Assembly: GCA_964368645.1 (NCBI GenBank)
Contig: CAYJBY010000013.1
Location: 16,496-80,495 of the forward strand
Length of the DNA stretch: 64,000 nt
Direction of reading: 5' to 3'
Source of the DNA: JAEDHM01 sp964368645
GTDB lineage: Bacteria > Bacillota > Clostridia > Christensenellales > CAG-1252
The first letter of the stretch is position 1. Every line of letters starts with the position of its first letter. This document shows positions 49,591 to 60,600 of this stretch, in pieces. Below the pieces are notes generated by a model. The model did no database searches. It was not told where the DNA came from and was given only the letters and a program-made list of their open reading frames with translations. The translations under genes and the position numbers were made by a program.

Positions 49591-50844
49591 TTAAGCCTTA
49601 AGTGCCGTCTTAAAGCTATGCTCGCCGCCGCTAACCGTCTGCTCCTCGCCTTCGGGCAGAGTTACCTTGGCAACCGTACCTTGCGGCACGGTGACGTTGA
49701 GGGTGAAAATACCGTTATCGATAGTCCAGTCAACCGAAATTCTGCCGTAAGGGCAGGTGGTAAAAGCCTCGGCGTGGGTGATTCCTCCGCCTATTACGGG
49801 CTTAACGGCAAAACTGCGGTAGGCAGGCTCCAGAGGTTCTAAGCCCACCAGTCTGCGGTAAAGCCAGTCGCCTACCGCGCCGTTGGCGTAGTGGTTAAAG
49901 GACACCATACCGCCCTTACCGTTTTTGTTCTTTTTACTTCCTGCAAAGTCGCCGAGATTGACGCTGCCGTCAGGGCGCAGGGCGTCCCAACGCTCCCATA
50001 CGGTAGTGCCGCCAGCCTTGACCTCGTAGAGCCAGGAGGGGCAGGTGTCTTGTAGCAAAACCTTGTAGGCCACGTCCGCATAGCCGTTGTCGCTAAGGGC
50101 AAAAAGCAGGTAAGGAGTGCCTGTAAAACCTGTGGTTAGGTGATAATCCGCCTCCTTAACCAGTCTTGCCAGATTAGCCGCCATAGCCTTTTTCGTTTCG
50201 CCCTCAACCATATCAAAATACAGGGGCAGGACGTATGCGGTTTGGAACTCTTTTTTCAGTTTTCCCTTGCCGTCCGTAAAGCGTTGCACGTAGGCGGCAC
50301 AGATTTCGCGGCGCAGATTGAGGTAGTAATCCCTATCCTCGGTGTGGCCCAGAATTTCGGCGATTGCCGCTACGATTTTACAGGAGTTCGCCCAGTAGGC
50401 GGTAGCTACCCATTTGCCCTTTTTCAGCCATTCCACGGCCTTTTCGCCGGGAGCGCACCAGTCGCCGTACTGAAAGGGGAGTTTCCATATACGCTTGTCG
50501 GTTTTACCGAAGCTCAAAAAGCCTGCCCACCAGGACACTGCGGAAAGAAACTTTTTCATCGTGGGATACTGCCGTTCAAGCAGAGCCTTATCCCCTCTTG
50601 CCGTGTATTCCGCCCAGGGTGCCAACACGCAGACGTCGCCCCAACAGGCGGTTGCGAAGACGGGAGGGAAGCCTATGCCGAAAATCGCCTTTTTGCCGTA
50701 CTTCTCGGCGAGCTTTGGCGACAGCAGTACCGCAGGTATCGCCGCAGGAACCATTAGTTTAGGTTGACGTAGCTTTACTTCCGCGGTGCTGACTATATAA
50801 TAGTCTTTGCCTAGTACCGTAGAGTACGGCTTTTTGTCTTTCAT
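49591..50844 (-). CDS. N-terminally truncated GH78 alpha-L-rhamnosidase
   Basis: A 417-aa fragment equivalent to the C-terminal half of GH78. It keeps the alpha/alpha-barrel phrases ACWGDVCVLAPW with EYTARGDKALLERQYPTM, YLLFALSDNGYADVAYKVL, the catalytic-base region GGTTVWERWDAL, MVSFNHYANGAVGDWLYRRLVGL and the C-terminal beta domain. The N-terminal sandwiches and the DCPQRxERLGWTGD acid motif of full enzymes (about 900 aa) are missing. ATG 50844 has no ribosome binding site, and a dispersed hairpin element lies 50 bp upstream, so this is probably a decayed remnant still heading the operon. No signal peptide is present. Confidence 0.8.
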   Translation of the reverse strand: MKDKKPYSTVLGKDYYIVSTAEVKLRQPKLMVPAAIPAVLLSPKLAEKYGKKAIFGIGFPPVFATACWGDVCVLAPWAEYTARGDKALLERQYPTMKKFLSAVSWWAGFLSFGKTDKRIWKLPFQYGDWCAPGEKAVEWLKKGKWVATAYWANSCKIVAAIAEILGHTEDRDYYLNLRREICAAYVQRFTDGKGKLKKEFQTAYVLPLYFDMVEGETKKAMAANLARLVKEADYHLTTGFTGTPYLLFALSDNGYADVAYKVLLQDTCPSWLYEVKAGGTTVWERWDALRPDGSVNLGDFAGSKKNKNGKGGMVSFNHYANGAVGDWLYRRLVGLEPLEPAYRSFAVKPVIGGGITHAEAFTTCPYGRISVDWTIDNGIFTLNVTVPQGTVAKVTLPEGEEQTVSGGEHSFKTALKA

Positions 50845-51085
50845 TCAATCAAATAACCGTTAATATTACCTACAATGCGAATAATACAAAAAAGGGACGG
50901 AATACCCGTCCCTTACAATTAGCATAATTTAGCGTTTAGTTGCTGTTAATCAACGCTATTAGGTGTTGGTTTATTAATTACTCGGCTTTTAGCTGTCGTT
51001 AATTAAACCTTTTCGCCGCTGTTGGCGGTTTAATAGGTAATCTGCGCTTAGCTTCGGTTATCAACACTATTCGTGTTTACCGCAT
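50845..51085. other. Short-repeat gap with hairpin element
   Basis: Contains the GGGACGG element plus degenerate GTTAAT(C/T)AA words. No promoter for the rhamnose operon could be identified with confidence; TAATAT near 50855 lacks a clear -35. Confidence 0.5.
50888..50912 (-). terminator. GGGACGG hairpin element with T run, likely terminator of the ABC exporter genes
   Basis: On the minus strand: GGGACGG (50912-50906), loop GTATT, CCGTCCC (50900-50894) then TTTTTTG. Same element as 3785-3808. Confidence 0.6.
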
Positions 51086-52672
51086 TTAATCTATACTGTT
51101 TAGCGTTTCGGTATTGGCTTTTTTGTAATAAAGCACAGCGTAGAGAACACAGCCGACAATGAGGAATACCGCACCGAAAATCGTCAGGTACAGGGCTAAA
51201 CTGAGATATGCCTTGATAAAACCGTACACTAACAGCGCGGGAATGGAGATTACCATATTGACCAGCATATAGATAAACACTGCCGTACCCTGCTTAATTA
51301 CCATCATTTCGTTGGTGTAGTGCAGGTTATGGTACTTAATACCCAGCATCAAAGCCAAGGTTGCGCCGTAGAGATTAACTCCTAAAAAGAAGAATAACGC
51401 CGCCGCTAAGGTCGCCGCGCCCAGCCCTTGAGCCAATACGGCTATGATTGAGGCAATAAAGGTCAACGGCACGAAAATGACGAACTGCGTCAGCAGCTTG
51501 GCGTTAAAAATCGTTATGGGCTTAACGGGGAGGCTTTTGAGTATCCAAAAGCTCTCGCCCTCAAGGGATATCGAGGCAAGTGCAGGCGAGGAGATTAACA
51601 CAAACAAGGCACCCATTAGGATAGTATAGGAAGCCACGTCCGCGCCGCTGCCCACCATTCCGAAGTTGATGTCGAAAAGGTTAAGCACCGCGAAGATGAG
51701 GAAGAGGGCGGGGCCTAGACAGCTGTTAAGCAGGTAGTTGGTGGAGCTGAAAAGCTTCTTAAACTCCTTTTTCATAAGAGCAGGCAGAGCCTTTGAGGTG
51801 GTCGCTTCCTTATAGACGAACTTCCGTTTTGCCCCCGTCCTGTTGAGGATATTGACGATAGGCACGTAAAACTTAGCGCACAGCAGTAACAAAACGGCGG
51901 TAGGCAGTACGTTGACCAACGCGTAGTAGAGGAAGTTAAGTCCGCTGGCGTACATTATGGCGTTGGCGAACCAGCCCATTGGGTAAAACACCGTGTTGAC
52001 CACGGAAAAGACCTTGTTGCCGTTAGCCGCGACAAACCCGTTAAGGGCTTCGGGGTTAGCGGAGATTACCATTATGCCCACGATAAAGGCAAGCATAAGC
52101 ACGATATAAAGTATTCTGCCAAGCTTAAGACGACTGGTTACTAGGCTGAGGACGAGTCCTACTAGCAATCCGATGGTAAAAATCAGCATCGGGGAAAGCA
52201 AAAAGCCCAAAATCGCGAAGATAACTCCTGCCGCCGTCACGCCCTCAAACACGAAGTATATGGTTACAAAAGGAATATAGATAGGGGTGATATACAGATA
52301 TACCGTGGTGAACGCCGCCGCCATTTTGGCGGCTAAGACCAAGCCGTTGGAGAGGGGAAGCGCGGTCAAAAACTCGTAATCCTTTGCCTTAAAGACGGTG
52401 GCAACTCCCGAAAAAGCGCAGTTAATAAAGACAAAAGCCGCGCCGCCCATTATGGCTAACGTCAACAGCAGCTTGGTTTGCCCCATAGAGCTGAGGGATT
52501 TGCCCATAGTGTAAGCCATAAAAAACATATACACCGTCAGCACGGCGAAGATTAACAGCATACCGCTGACACTGCCCAGCTTCCGCTTTTTCGATACCGT
52601 TCCCATCGCAGATGATGAGGATAGCACGTTGCTTTTTATCGCAACCTTGTACAAGAGCCAAAACTTATTCAT
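51086..52672 (-). CDS. ABC-2 type transporter permease
   Basis: A 528-aa membrane protein with about 12 hydrophobic helices spread over the length (for example VSGMLLIFAVLTVYMFFMAY near 35, and YITPIYIPFVTIYFVF) and the family's cytosolic segment VFKAKDYEFLTALPLSNG near residue 92. It is the permease of an exporter whose ATPase gene lies upstream and overlaps it by 8 nt. The substrate is unknown; a similar permease-ATPase pair exports peptides or lipids in Firmicutes. ATG 52672 has a GGAACTGACA spacing typical of coupled starts. Confidence 0.88.
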   Translation of the reverse strand: MNKFWLLYKVAIKSNVLSSSSAMGTVSKKRKLGSVSGMLLIFAVLTVYMFFMAYTMGKSLSSMGQTKLLLTLAIMGGAAFVFINCAFSGVATVFKAKDYEFLTALPLSNGLVLAAKMAAAFTTVYLYITPIYIPFVTIYFVFEGVTAAGVIFAILGFLLSPMLIFTIGLLVGLVLSLVTSRLKLGRILYIVLMLAFIVGIMVISANPEALNGFVAANGNKVFSVVNTVFYPMGWFANAIMYASGLNFLYYALVNVLPTAVLLLLCAKFYVPIVNILNRTGAKRKFVYKEATTSKALPALMKKEFKKLFSSTNYLLNSCLGPALFLIFAVLNLFDINFGMVGSGADVASYTILMGALFVLISSPALASISLEGESFWILKSLPVKPITIFNAKLLTQFVIFVPLTFIASIIAVLAQGLGAATLAAALFFFLGVNLYGATLALMLGIKYHNLHYTNEMMVIKQGTAVFIYMLVNMVISIPALLVYGFIKAYLSLALYLTIFGAVFLIVGCVLYAVLYYKKANTETLNSID

Positions 52673-53396
52673 TGTCAGTTCCGCCTTGCTTGGTGTTTTC
52701 GGTTATAAATATATCCTCAAGGGTACGGCCGTTAAGCACGTCCTCCATCAGACCGTTTTCCACGATTTCGCCGTCCTTTATGATAGCGACCTTGTTGCAA
52801 AGCCTTTCCGCCGTCTCCAGTACGTGGGTGGAAAAGAAGATTGCGCCGCCCTTATCGCAGAACTCGCGCATAAAGTCCTTGGTCTTTTTGGCGGCTAGGG
52901 GATCCAGTCCCACGAAAGGCTCGTCCAAAATCATCAGCTTAGGGTGACGAATGATAGCGGAAATAATAACCAGCTTTTGTTTCATTCCGTGGGAATACTC
53001 GCTGATTTTCATACCCAAGGCGTTGGTCAGCTCGTAATCCGCCGCAAGACGCTGTATCTCCTCGTTCCTGCCGCTTATATCGTAAACGCTGAGAATAAAC
53101 TCCAAAAACTCCAGTCCTGTCATAAAGCCGTAAACGTCGGGGTTATCGGGAACGTAGGCAAGCTCTTTTTTGCAGGCGAGGGGCTTGGTTTTGACGTTGT
53201 TGCCGCCTATGATTATCTCGCCCTCCTCGTAATTGAGAATACCTGCAACGCACTTGATAGTGGTGGTTTTGCCTGCTCCGTTATGCCCGATAAAGGCAAA
53301 AATATCGCCGGCTTCCACGGACAGATCGATGCCCTTAAGTACGAATTGACCTTTTTGATAGCTTTTTTTCAAACCCTTAATCTCTAATAAACTCAT
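52665..53396 (-). CDS. ABC transporter ATP-binding protein
   Basis: A 243-aa ATPase. Walker A IGHNGAGKTTTIK near residue 38, signature SEYSHGMKQKLV, Walker B LMILDEPFVGLDP, and the H-loop STHVLETAERL. It has the CcmA/YhaQ-type layout. ATG 53396 has AAAGGAG upstream; an in-frame start at 53420 would add eight unlikely residues. It is the first gene of the exporter operon. No dedicated regulator or two-component pair is visible. Confidence 0.93.
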   Translation of the reverse strand: MSLLEIKGLKKSYQKGQFVLKGIDLSVEAGDIFAFIGHNGAGKTTTIKCVAGILNYEEGEIIIGGNNVKTKPLACKKELAYVPDNPDVYGFMTGLEFLEFILSVYDISGRNEEIQRLAADYELTNALGMKISEYSHGMKQKLVIISAIIRHPKLMILDEPFVGLDPLAAKKTKDFMREFCDKGGAIFFSTHVLETAERLCNKVAIIKDGEIVENGLMEDVLNGRTLEDIFITENTKQGGTDNE

Positions 53397-53911
53397 AATT
53401 GCTCCTTTAACGCACCCCATCGCCGCGCCTAATCTTCAACGCGGCATACGGATAAAGTTCAGTAAAATTGTATATGTATTTACCGTTTTTGTCAAGTATA
53501 ACGCCTACGGAGAAAGCCGTTTCTAAAGTTAAGCAACGAGCAAAACCCCACCGCAAACGACGGAAAAACGTAAAAACGGGTGCTTACAACAATAATTTTG
53601 CCGCCGATTACCTGCTCGGAAGGCAAAGCGCCGCCTGTAATTAAGGACAAAGAAGCTCTGTGCGTTCTTCGTTTTGTCCACCCGGCTTGAGCTTTTCGGC
53701 GGAAACCTTCAAGCTGTAATCGGCATATAATCGAATAAGAAAGCTCCATACAATATTGATACGCTCGCGGCGCGCGCGTAACGCGAGCGCGGAGATTTCT
53801 TGCACCTCTTGCAGACGGGCATCGAAAAACAGAGGGAAAACTTTGTCGTAAAAAGGGAAAATCGTCGGAAGCAGTCCAATTATTGCCACAGACAACATTT
53901 CCTCATAACGC
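53397..53911. other. Gene-free interval with a GC-rich hairpin
   Basis: No supported gene. An 8-bp stem CGCTCGCG / CGCGAGCG lies at 53762-53787, with no T run on either side. A minus-strand open frame from 53940 has no ribosome binding site. Confidence 0.45.
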
Positions 53912-53940
53912 TTGACACACTTTTTCAAAAGTGCTACCAT
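53912..53940 (+). promoter_or_regulatory. Promoter of the small membrane protein gene, leaderless geometry
   Basis: TTGACA at 53912-53917, 17 nt, TACCAT at 53935-53940. The ATG at 53951 lies 11 nt after the -10 box start of TSS, so the leader would be about 4 nt. Confidence 0.55.
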
Positions 53941-53950
53941 AAAGTTAATT

Positions 53951-54364
53951 ATGTCGATTAAACGTATGAAGTTTTTGATTTTTAATAGGCTCCGCCGAAT
54001 AAAAACCGCACTGATATTCTTAATAGCATTAGTGGTCTTTTATCTTTGCCGCGGTCACTATTACGACATAATCGCATCTATCGGCTCCCAGTTTTTGCTT
54101 ACTGCGTACGTATGGGTTAGGGCGGCAATTCTCTTAACCTTCGGCGAGTGGTGGGTGGTCATAGAGCTATTAATGGTTAATTACGCCGTTAAGCTGCTGG
54201 TTTCATTGGCATTCGTATGCGCTTGCGGCTTCTGCATTTATCTGCTTTATCACATTATCAGTGTTGTTAGGCGCGGTATTAAGGTTAAGCGCGAAAATAA
54301 AGTTATTAAGAATTATTATTTTTCCGGCGATTTATATCTGCTGATTTCAAGGTATTTGTCCTGA
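53951..54364 (+). CDS. Small membrane protein of unknown function
   Basis: About 137 residues with two strong hydrophobic helices (TALIFLIALVVFYLC near the N-terminus and VKLLVSLAFVCACGFCIYLL) and a basic segment (VVRRGIKVKRENKVIKNYY) that would face the cytosol. Start ATG 53951 is chosen over an upstream frame from TTG 53912, because that TTG is the -35 box. No Shine-Dalgarno. No family recognised; genuine coding is likely but not certain. It lies 300 bp before the giant surface protein gene. Confidence 0.5.
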   Translation: MSIKRMKFLIFNRLRRIKTALIFLIALVVFYLCRGHYYDIIASIGSQFLLTAYVWVRAAILLTFGEWWVVIELLMVNYAVKLLVSLAFVCACGFCIYLLYHIISVVRRGIKVKRENKVIKNYYFSGDLYLLISRYLS

Positions 54365-54689
54365 TTTTTTATTTTCTTGGTACAATTTAATATTTTTCGG
54401 GTACGTACTGTCTTTTGTACGTAATTTGTTTTTCAAAAACGACGATTTATCGAGCCTGCACTCTGTCTGCGTGTACGCGTATGACGATTGCCGCTGACGC
54501 TTTTGTTAAACAAGGGCGGTGACGCTCCTTTTCCCGAAACAAAAAAAACAACGCCGATTACGTTGGGATTTCAGGTTTTTGCGCGAGAGTGACTCGGCAG
54601 GAAAAACCACCCACTCCGATCGGGCGACTACATACCACGGCAGATCAGTCTGTCGAATTAAAATGCTTATTGCAAAAAGAAGGAGAATT
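54365..54689. other. Long leader region before the giant surface protein
   Basis: Contains an inverted repeat TACGTAC-N8-GTACGTA (54402-54423) and several smaller hairpins (CAACG/CGTTG near 54553). No riboswitch consensus known to me was recognised. A weak promoter (TTGTCC, 19 nt, TACAAT) lies around 54357-54387. Confidence 0.4.
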
Positions 54690-57600
54690 ATGAGTAAAAG
54701 AAAGAATTATGTGTTAATGCTTGCCGCAGTCTTATTCGCGGTTTTTGCATTAACGGTGCTTGCCCTTACCGCAGGTGGGTTTGCGCAGACAACCGCATCG
54801 GCTAATGAGGTGCCCAACGAAACGTCAGTTTGGGACGGCACATCGTCTGATACGAGTTTTTATAGTTTTACTACCAATAACCTGTATATCAACTCGGCGG
54901 CACAGCTTAGGGGATTAGCAGTCTTATCATCCACAGGCTTTACCTACGAGGGTTTTAACGTCAAGCTGATGAAGGACATCGACCTTAACGGCAACGAGTG
55001 GTCGCCCATCGACGGCTTTGCGGGAGTTTTTGACGGTGACGGACATACTGTTAAGAACTTTACGTTAAAAAGAGTCGGCGTAGGCAGTGCGGGCTTTTTC
55101 GGTACCGTGACGAAGATTGCCACCATTAAGAACCTTACCTTGGATAACGTGGCTACGGCGGTTACGTCGGCGCAGGTGGCGGAGCAGGGCTACGGCTTAC
55201 TGCTGGGCACCAACACCGCAAACGGCACCCAAATCCTCAACTGTACACTTAAGCACGCGTTCATTTCCGCTTGGGGCGCAACCTCTAATGCAGGCGGCGC
55301 GGCGCTTTTAATCGGACAGAGTACGGGCAGTATTAAGATTGATAACTGCAACATAATATCCTGCGCGATGACCGAGATGTCCAATTTAGGTTACGCTTTC
55401 GGCGGTATTATCGGCAGAATCCAGAGCGATTACTACGCTTCTATCGTCAGTAACTGCTCAGTCTATAATACTATAATCACCAATTACAAGAATACCGGCT
55501 CCTCTAAGGGCTTTATTGCAGGACAGGGCAGTAACTTCACGGTTACCAACTTTAAGAGCAATATGCTTAATTACTGCGGCAAGCTCAACGCGGCTACCGG
55601 CAGATATGATATTTCGGGCTTGGATCTCCCCTCCGCTGCGGTGGCAAGTATTAACGTACCCAACGGCGGCGAGCCTATAGGCAGTGCTTACGATAAGCTG
55701 ACCTATCTCAACAAAACTCCGCTTTTCGGCACTAAGGTGACGGGCGTTACCTATACGGACGCTCCTTGGATTACCGCATTAACCATTGACGGTACGGAGT
55801 CCTATTCCGCCGTTTACGGAGCGAAGGGCGTTTATACCCACAGCGGCAATATCGGCACGGTTTCTATAACCTTCCCCGTGGACGTAACCGCGTCTATCAC
55901 GGTGAACAGCTCCACCGTAACGGATACCAACGCGGACGCCAAGGTAGTTGAGTTTGCAGTAGGCGACGGTCTTAAGCAGTCCGTTGTGAATATTACCATA
56001 GACGGCGTTAATTACAACAGCTTTACGATTTTAAGCGGCACGCTTCCCACTATCGGACTTTATCTGGACAACGTGGCGATTGAAAGCAGTGCTTCCAATC
56101 TGGGCTACGTAGCAGCGGATAACGTCTATAACATAGCCGTTAACAAAAACTCCGTCGCGCCTGTTATGAGCGTTCTTCTCAGCGAAACCTTACCCGAAGG
56201 AATGACCGCTTATATCAACGATACGCAGTTGGTTACGGGCACCCCCGTGGTGCTGTCCGAATTACCCTCCGCAATAACCTACAGCTTGGTGACTGTGGAA
56301 GGCAGTAAGCAAAAAATCGGCGGCACGGGGACTGTTGTTTATAACCAGTTTACCGAGGGCGATTACAACATTTACTGGAAAAACGACGCCACTTATCCTT
56401 GGACGGAGAACGCGGGCACTTGGACCTGCGGCAATAAGGGGCAGACCTATACTGATTCGATGTTGACCTTTGTAGTCAAGAATATCAGCAATTTCAGCCT
56501 TACTTATACGCTTTCCACCCAAACGCAGTATAGCTTCAGTGAGGATACGTTCAGCATAACGGTGGACGGCACGAGCAAGCTCAGCAAGAGCGGTATCGTG
56601 GCGGCAACGGCTTTCAGTCAGGACTTAGACGCCGCTACCACTCACACTATCGTAATCAACCGCAATAAGCCCGGCTATTACAGCACCGGCGCGGACACCG
56701 ATACTGCCAGCTTCAGCGGTCTTACGTTTACCGCAGGCGAGGGCAGCGGACTTTCCGCTCCTGTTACGGAGAGCTACAACAATCAGCAGACCGTAGAGTT
56801 GGGCGACGGCGACGAGGGCGGCACCACAGGCGGCACGATTACTCCTCCCGACGGCGCGATTCAGCTTAGCGGTAATGTGTATTACGTCAACGACGCGACC
56901 TTCCCTTGGAATCTTAGCAACGGCGAGTTTACCAGCACCAATAAGTACACTGATAAGACGACGTCCGTTTTAACCTTATACCTGTACGGCGTTGACACTT
57001 TGTACCTTGATTACTCCTACTGGACTTACAGCTATACTTGGGCTGCTTCCTTTACGGTTAAGAACGTAACGGACTCCGCAAATCCCATTCAGCTGTTCCA
57101 GCTTGTAGGCAAGCAGACCAGCTTCCTGACCAAAGCTATCAGCTTTGACGCGGTAGGCGACTACGTGATTTCCATCGAGTATTTTGTAAAATCCAATTCC
57201 AGCGGAATGGAAGACGCCGTTCATATCAAAAATATCAATGCCGGCGTCAGCACCGATACTCCCGCTTGCACCATAAGCTATGACACCACCGTATGCGACA
57301 GCGTTATCAATCTCTACGATTTTGCGTTCTCCGCTGTAACTAACGGTACGTCCTACATAACTTGGGCTTCTCCCGTTCAGTTCTTCGTTGTACCTAAGGA
57401 CGGTTGCGTTTTCGCAGGTTACAAGGTTAACGGCGGCGACCTGATTCCTTCCAACGGCGACATTTTACGTGTATTCGGCGACGTTTCCATTGAACTGGTA
57501 TGCTTACCTCGTCTTATAATATCCGACGCAAAGCTCTCCGAGTTTGCGTATGCATACACGCAGGACGAATTGAACGTACCCGAGACGGAAATAGGCTTTT

Positions 57601-60600
57601 ATGAGGAAACGGTTCTCACCGTCTATCCCACCGACAACAGCCTTTCCGTGACGGCTCCCGAGCTTGGCTTAGGCGAATCCTGCGACTTATACGTCAACGG
57701 CGTGTTTAAGCTCAAAATGGTTGACGATAACAACCGTTACTTCGGCTTGCTCAGCAACGTGGCGGAAGACAGCACGATTTCCTTGGTTTACAGCAAGGAC
57801 GGCTACGGCAGTACGGAATTTATTTTCAAGGTCAAATTCTCCTTTGAAACGGATACCATTGTTACAGCCAATTCTCAGCCCGTGGAAATCATTAACGATC
57901 CCTCAATACCCTATTCCTTCGACCTCGCCCATTCCTCTGCGGATAGGCTGGCTTTCAAGGCGGGCAACACAGGCTTGTTAAGCTCAGTATCCACTCTTAA
58001 AATCAAGGTTACGGGCACAGGTATATTGTATTTTGATTACTATGTCAGTTGCGAAGGCGGCGACAGTGCCGACGTTGCATTGTTTGCCATTAACAACGAC
58101 AATTTGAAACTTGACACTACGAGCAATCCCACGGGCGTCGCTTTCCTGCCTATGTACGGTGATTCCGATAACGTGGTTTGCACCAACCCCAACAATGCGT
58201 ACTTCGGCTACATAGGCGTTGATTACGTAGGCGGCGTTTACCAAAACGTGACCAATGTTGACGGCAGTGACGTAAGACATAACGGAAACGCCTGCGGCAA
58301 TATCGGCTGGAAAAAGTGGCAGATAAGTATCGACGCCGCCGAGTTAGGCAGCGAGGAGAACTATATCTATCTGGCGTTCTGTAAGGGCATCAGCAACCAC
58401 AGCGATACTTTCGAGGACACCTTCTCAATCGCTAACGTATCCTTCTTCTCGGGTGTGGAAACTCTTAGCTATGCTTCCTCCAACGCAAGTGCGGAGGCTG
58501 GCACCGTAAGCGCAACCATAGATGGCACGGCAACCGCCAGCGAAACCGTAATCAGCGTAGGCAAGACGGTCACTATGACCGCTACCGCCAACGAAGGCTA
58601 CCGTTTCTACGGTTGGATTCAGGGCGGCGTTGTGGTTAATACCGCGCCTAGCTATACCTACACTATTACCGATTCCGCGGCAATCACTGCTGTAATCGAA
58701 CCTATAGGCACCTACAAGGCACACGATGACGGTGCGTTCTACGCTACGTTTAACGACGCGGCGGCGGCCGCTGCCGTCACTCCCAACGGTAATATTGTCA
58801 TTACCGAGGATACGACGGTAACTGCGAACGTAACGATTCCTGCCAACGTAACTGTTCTTTTACCTTACAGCTCCACGGACACGGTGGGCACCGCAGTCGG
58901 CGGCACCACCAACAAAGCGTCTTGGAACGCAGGCATTATTCCTACTTACACCCTGACAGTTGCCGACGGCGTTACAATTACAGTTGGCGGCAATTTGATC
59001 GTCGGCGGTGTTCAGCACTATGCCGATCAATCGGCGCAGGGACATACCTCAGGCGCATATTCCAAGCTCGTCAATAACGGAACCGTTGCGATAAACGACG
59101 GAGCTACGCTTAAGGTTTACGGACTGGTTACAGGCAGCGGTATTATCACCGCGAACGACGGCGCAACCGTTTCTCAACCTTTCCTTGTCAACAACTACTC
59201 GGGCGGAACCAACACTCAGGCACTTTATAATGCCAATCAGTTCCCCTTCGTGCAGTTCTCAACCATTAATATTCAGTGCGAGCAGTCAATCGCTTACGGC
59301 GCAAAGGTCGTTGGTATGACTTCGCTGTTCTTCTACAGTGCTATTCACCTTCAGGATATCGTTCTCATTGACAAGATCGAGAACAAGGGTACTGTAGGAA
59401 GTTTGATTTGGATGAAGTCGGGCAGCAGTCTTAAGATTACCTACGACGCAACCAAGCGCGTTAATAACACGGTAGGCAATATCAATCTCGCGGACAGCGG
59501 CGTTAGCACGATTACCGTTATCGGCGGAGAGGTTGACGCAGGCGAATTCTATCTTCAGGGCTACGGCTCAAGCGATATGGTACTCGCTATCCCTTACACC
59601 TATCAAATCACAGTCGGCAATAACGCCGTACTTAATATTCCTAACGGACGTGCATACAAGGTTATGCCCGGCTCTGTTGTGACCGTTGACGCAGGCGGTA
59701 CCCTTAACGTATTGGGCGCATTGCACGTTTACGACGGTTTAATTCAGTCGGATAAGAGCGGTAAGCTCTATCCCTCCTCCACCGTCTTAACAGACAACGG
59801 CTTCAGCGCGTCGGGTAACTTGATAGTTAACGGCACGATGAACGTAACGGGCAGCTTAACAGGTATCGTACAGACGGCAGGCACCACCGGCAAGGTGGTT
59901 GTGGACGCGGACGCAACGCTTTCCGCTACCTTAACGGAAGGTTGCGCAGGCGGTTACACCGATAACTCCGCAAGCTTTGCTTCTACGGCGAGAATGTACG
60001 GACCTGTCAACGGCGCAATAGCCGCAATTCAGGCAGGTAAGACCTATCAGGCTTTCGGAGCTAACGGCTTTGTGCTTCCTTCCTATACGATGATAAGCGC
60101 GGCGCGCTGTACCGAACTTACCGCAACGATCAATCAGGCTATGACAGGCAGATTCGTTATCGATTCGGGCGAGGGTGTATATAACGCGACTGCTACCTTC
60201 TCTATCGGCGAGGAACTGGCAAACGTAACGGTCAACGTATCGGGTACGTCCTATTACACCGACAGCACGGGTTGCTTTACCGCTCCCGTCACCTTCGACA
60301 GCACAGGCAAGATAACCTACTACACTCCCACCAAGGACGGTGCGTCAAGACATTACTACACGCTCCTCGGCAACGAGGCGTCGGTTATTTTGACCGAGGT
60401 TATCAAGAACGCTACGCTAAACAGCGATAACGTAACTACTCGCGTATTCAATGCCGCGGGCACCTTGGTTACCGATTATACCCTTAACGCTGACTTGAAC
60501 TACTACGGCGGCGGTGTCAAAACCGTAGAATTGAGCTTTACGGGCGATGATTCGACCAAGTACGCTCAATCCGTCACTCTTTCCAACAGCGAATACGCGG

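Noticed and set aside
45248..50844. Dedicated regulator or transporter for rhamnose
   Set aside because: None is present between the GH78 fragment and rhaD or immediately beside; the ABC exporter upstream is separated by a terminator element and lacks a substrate-binding protein.
53641..53940. Minus-strand open frame of 99 codons
   Set aside because: No ribosome binding site; overlaps a strong plus-strand promoter; no family features.
54460..54689. Riboswitch in the leader of the giant surface protein
   Set aside because: I compared by eye with c-di-GMP, glycine and ZTP consensus elements and found no match; only small hairpins remain.
57721..57981. Plus-strand open frame inside the giant protein gene, and several antisense frames
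   Set aside because: They lie in other frames of an uninterrupted coding sequence and lack starts or motifs.
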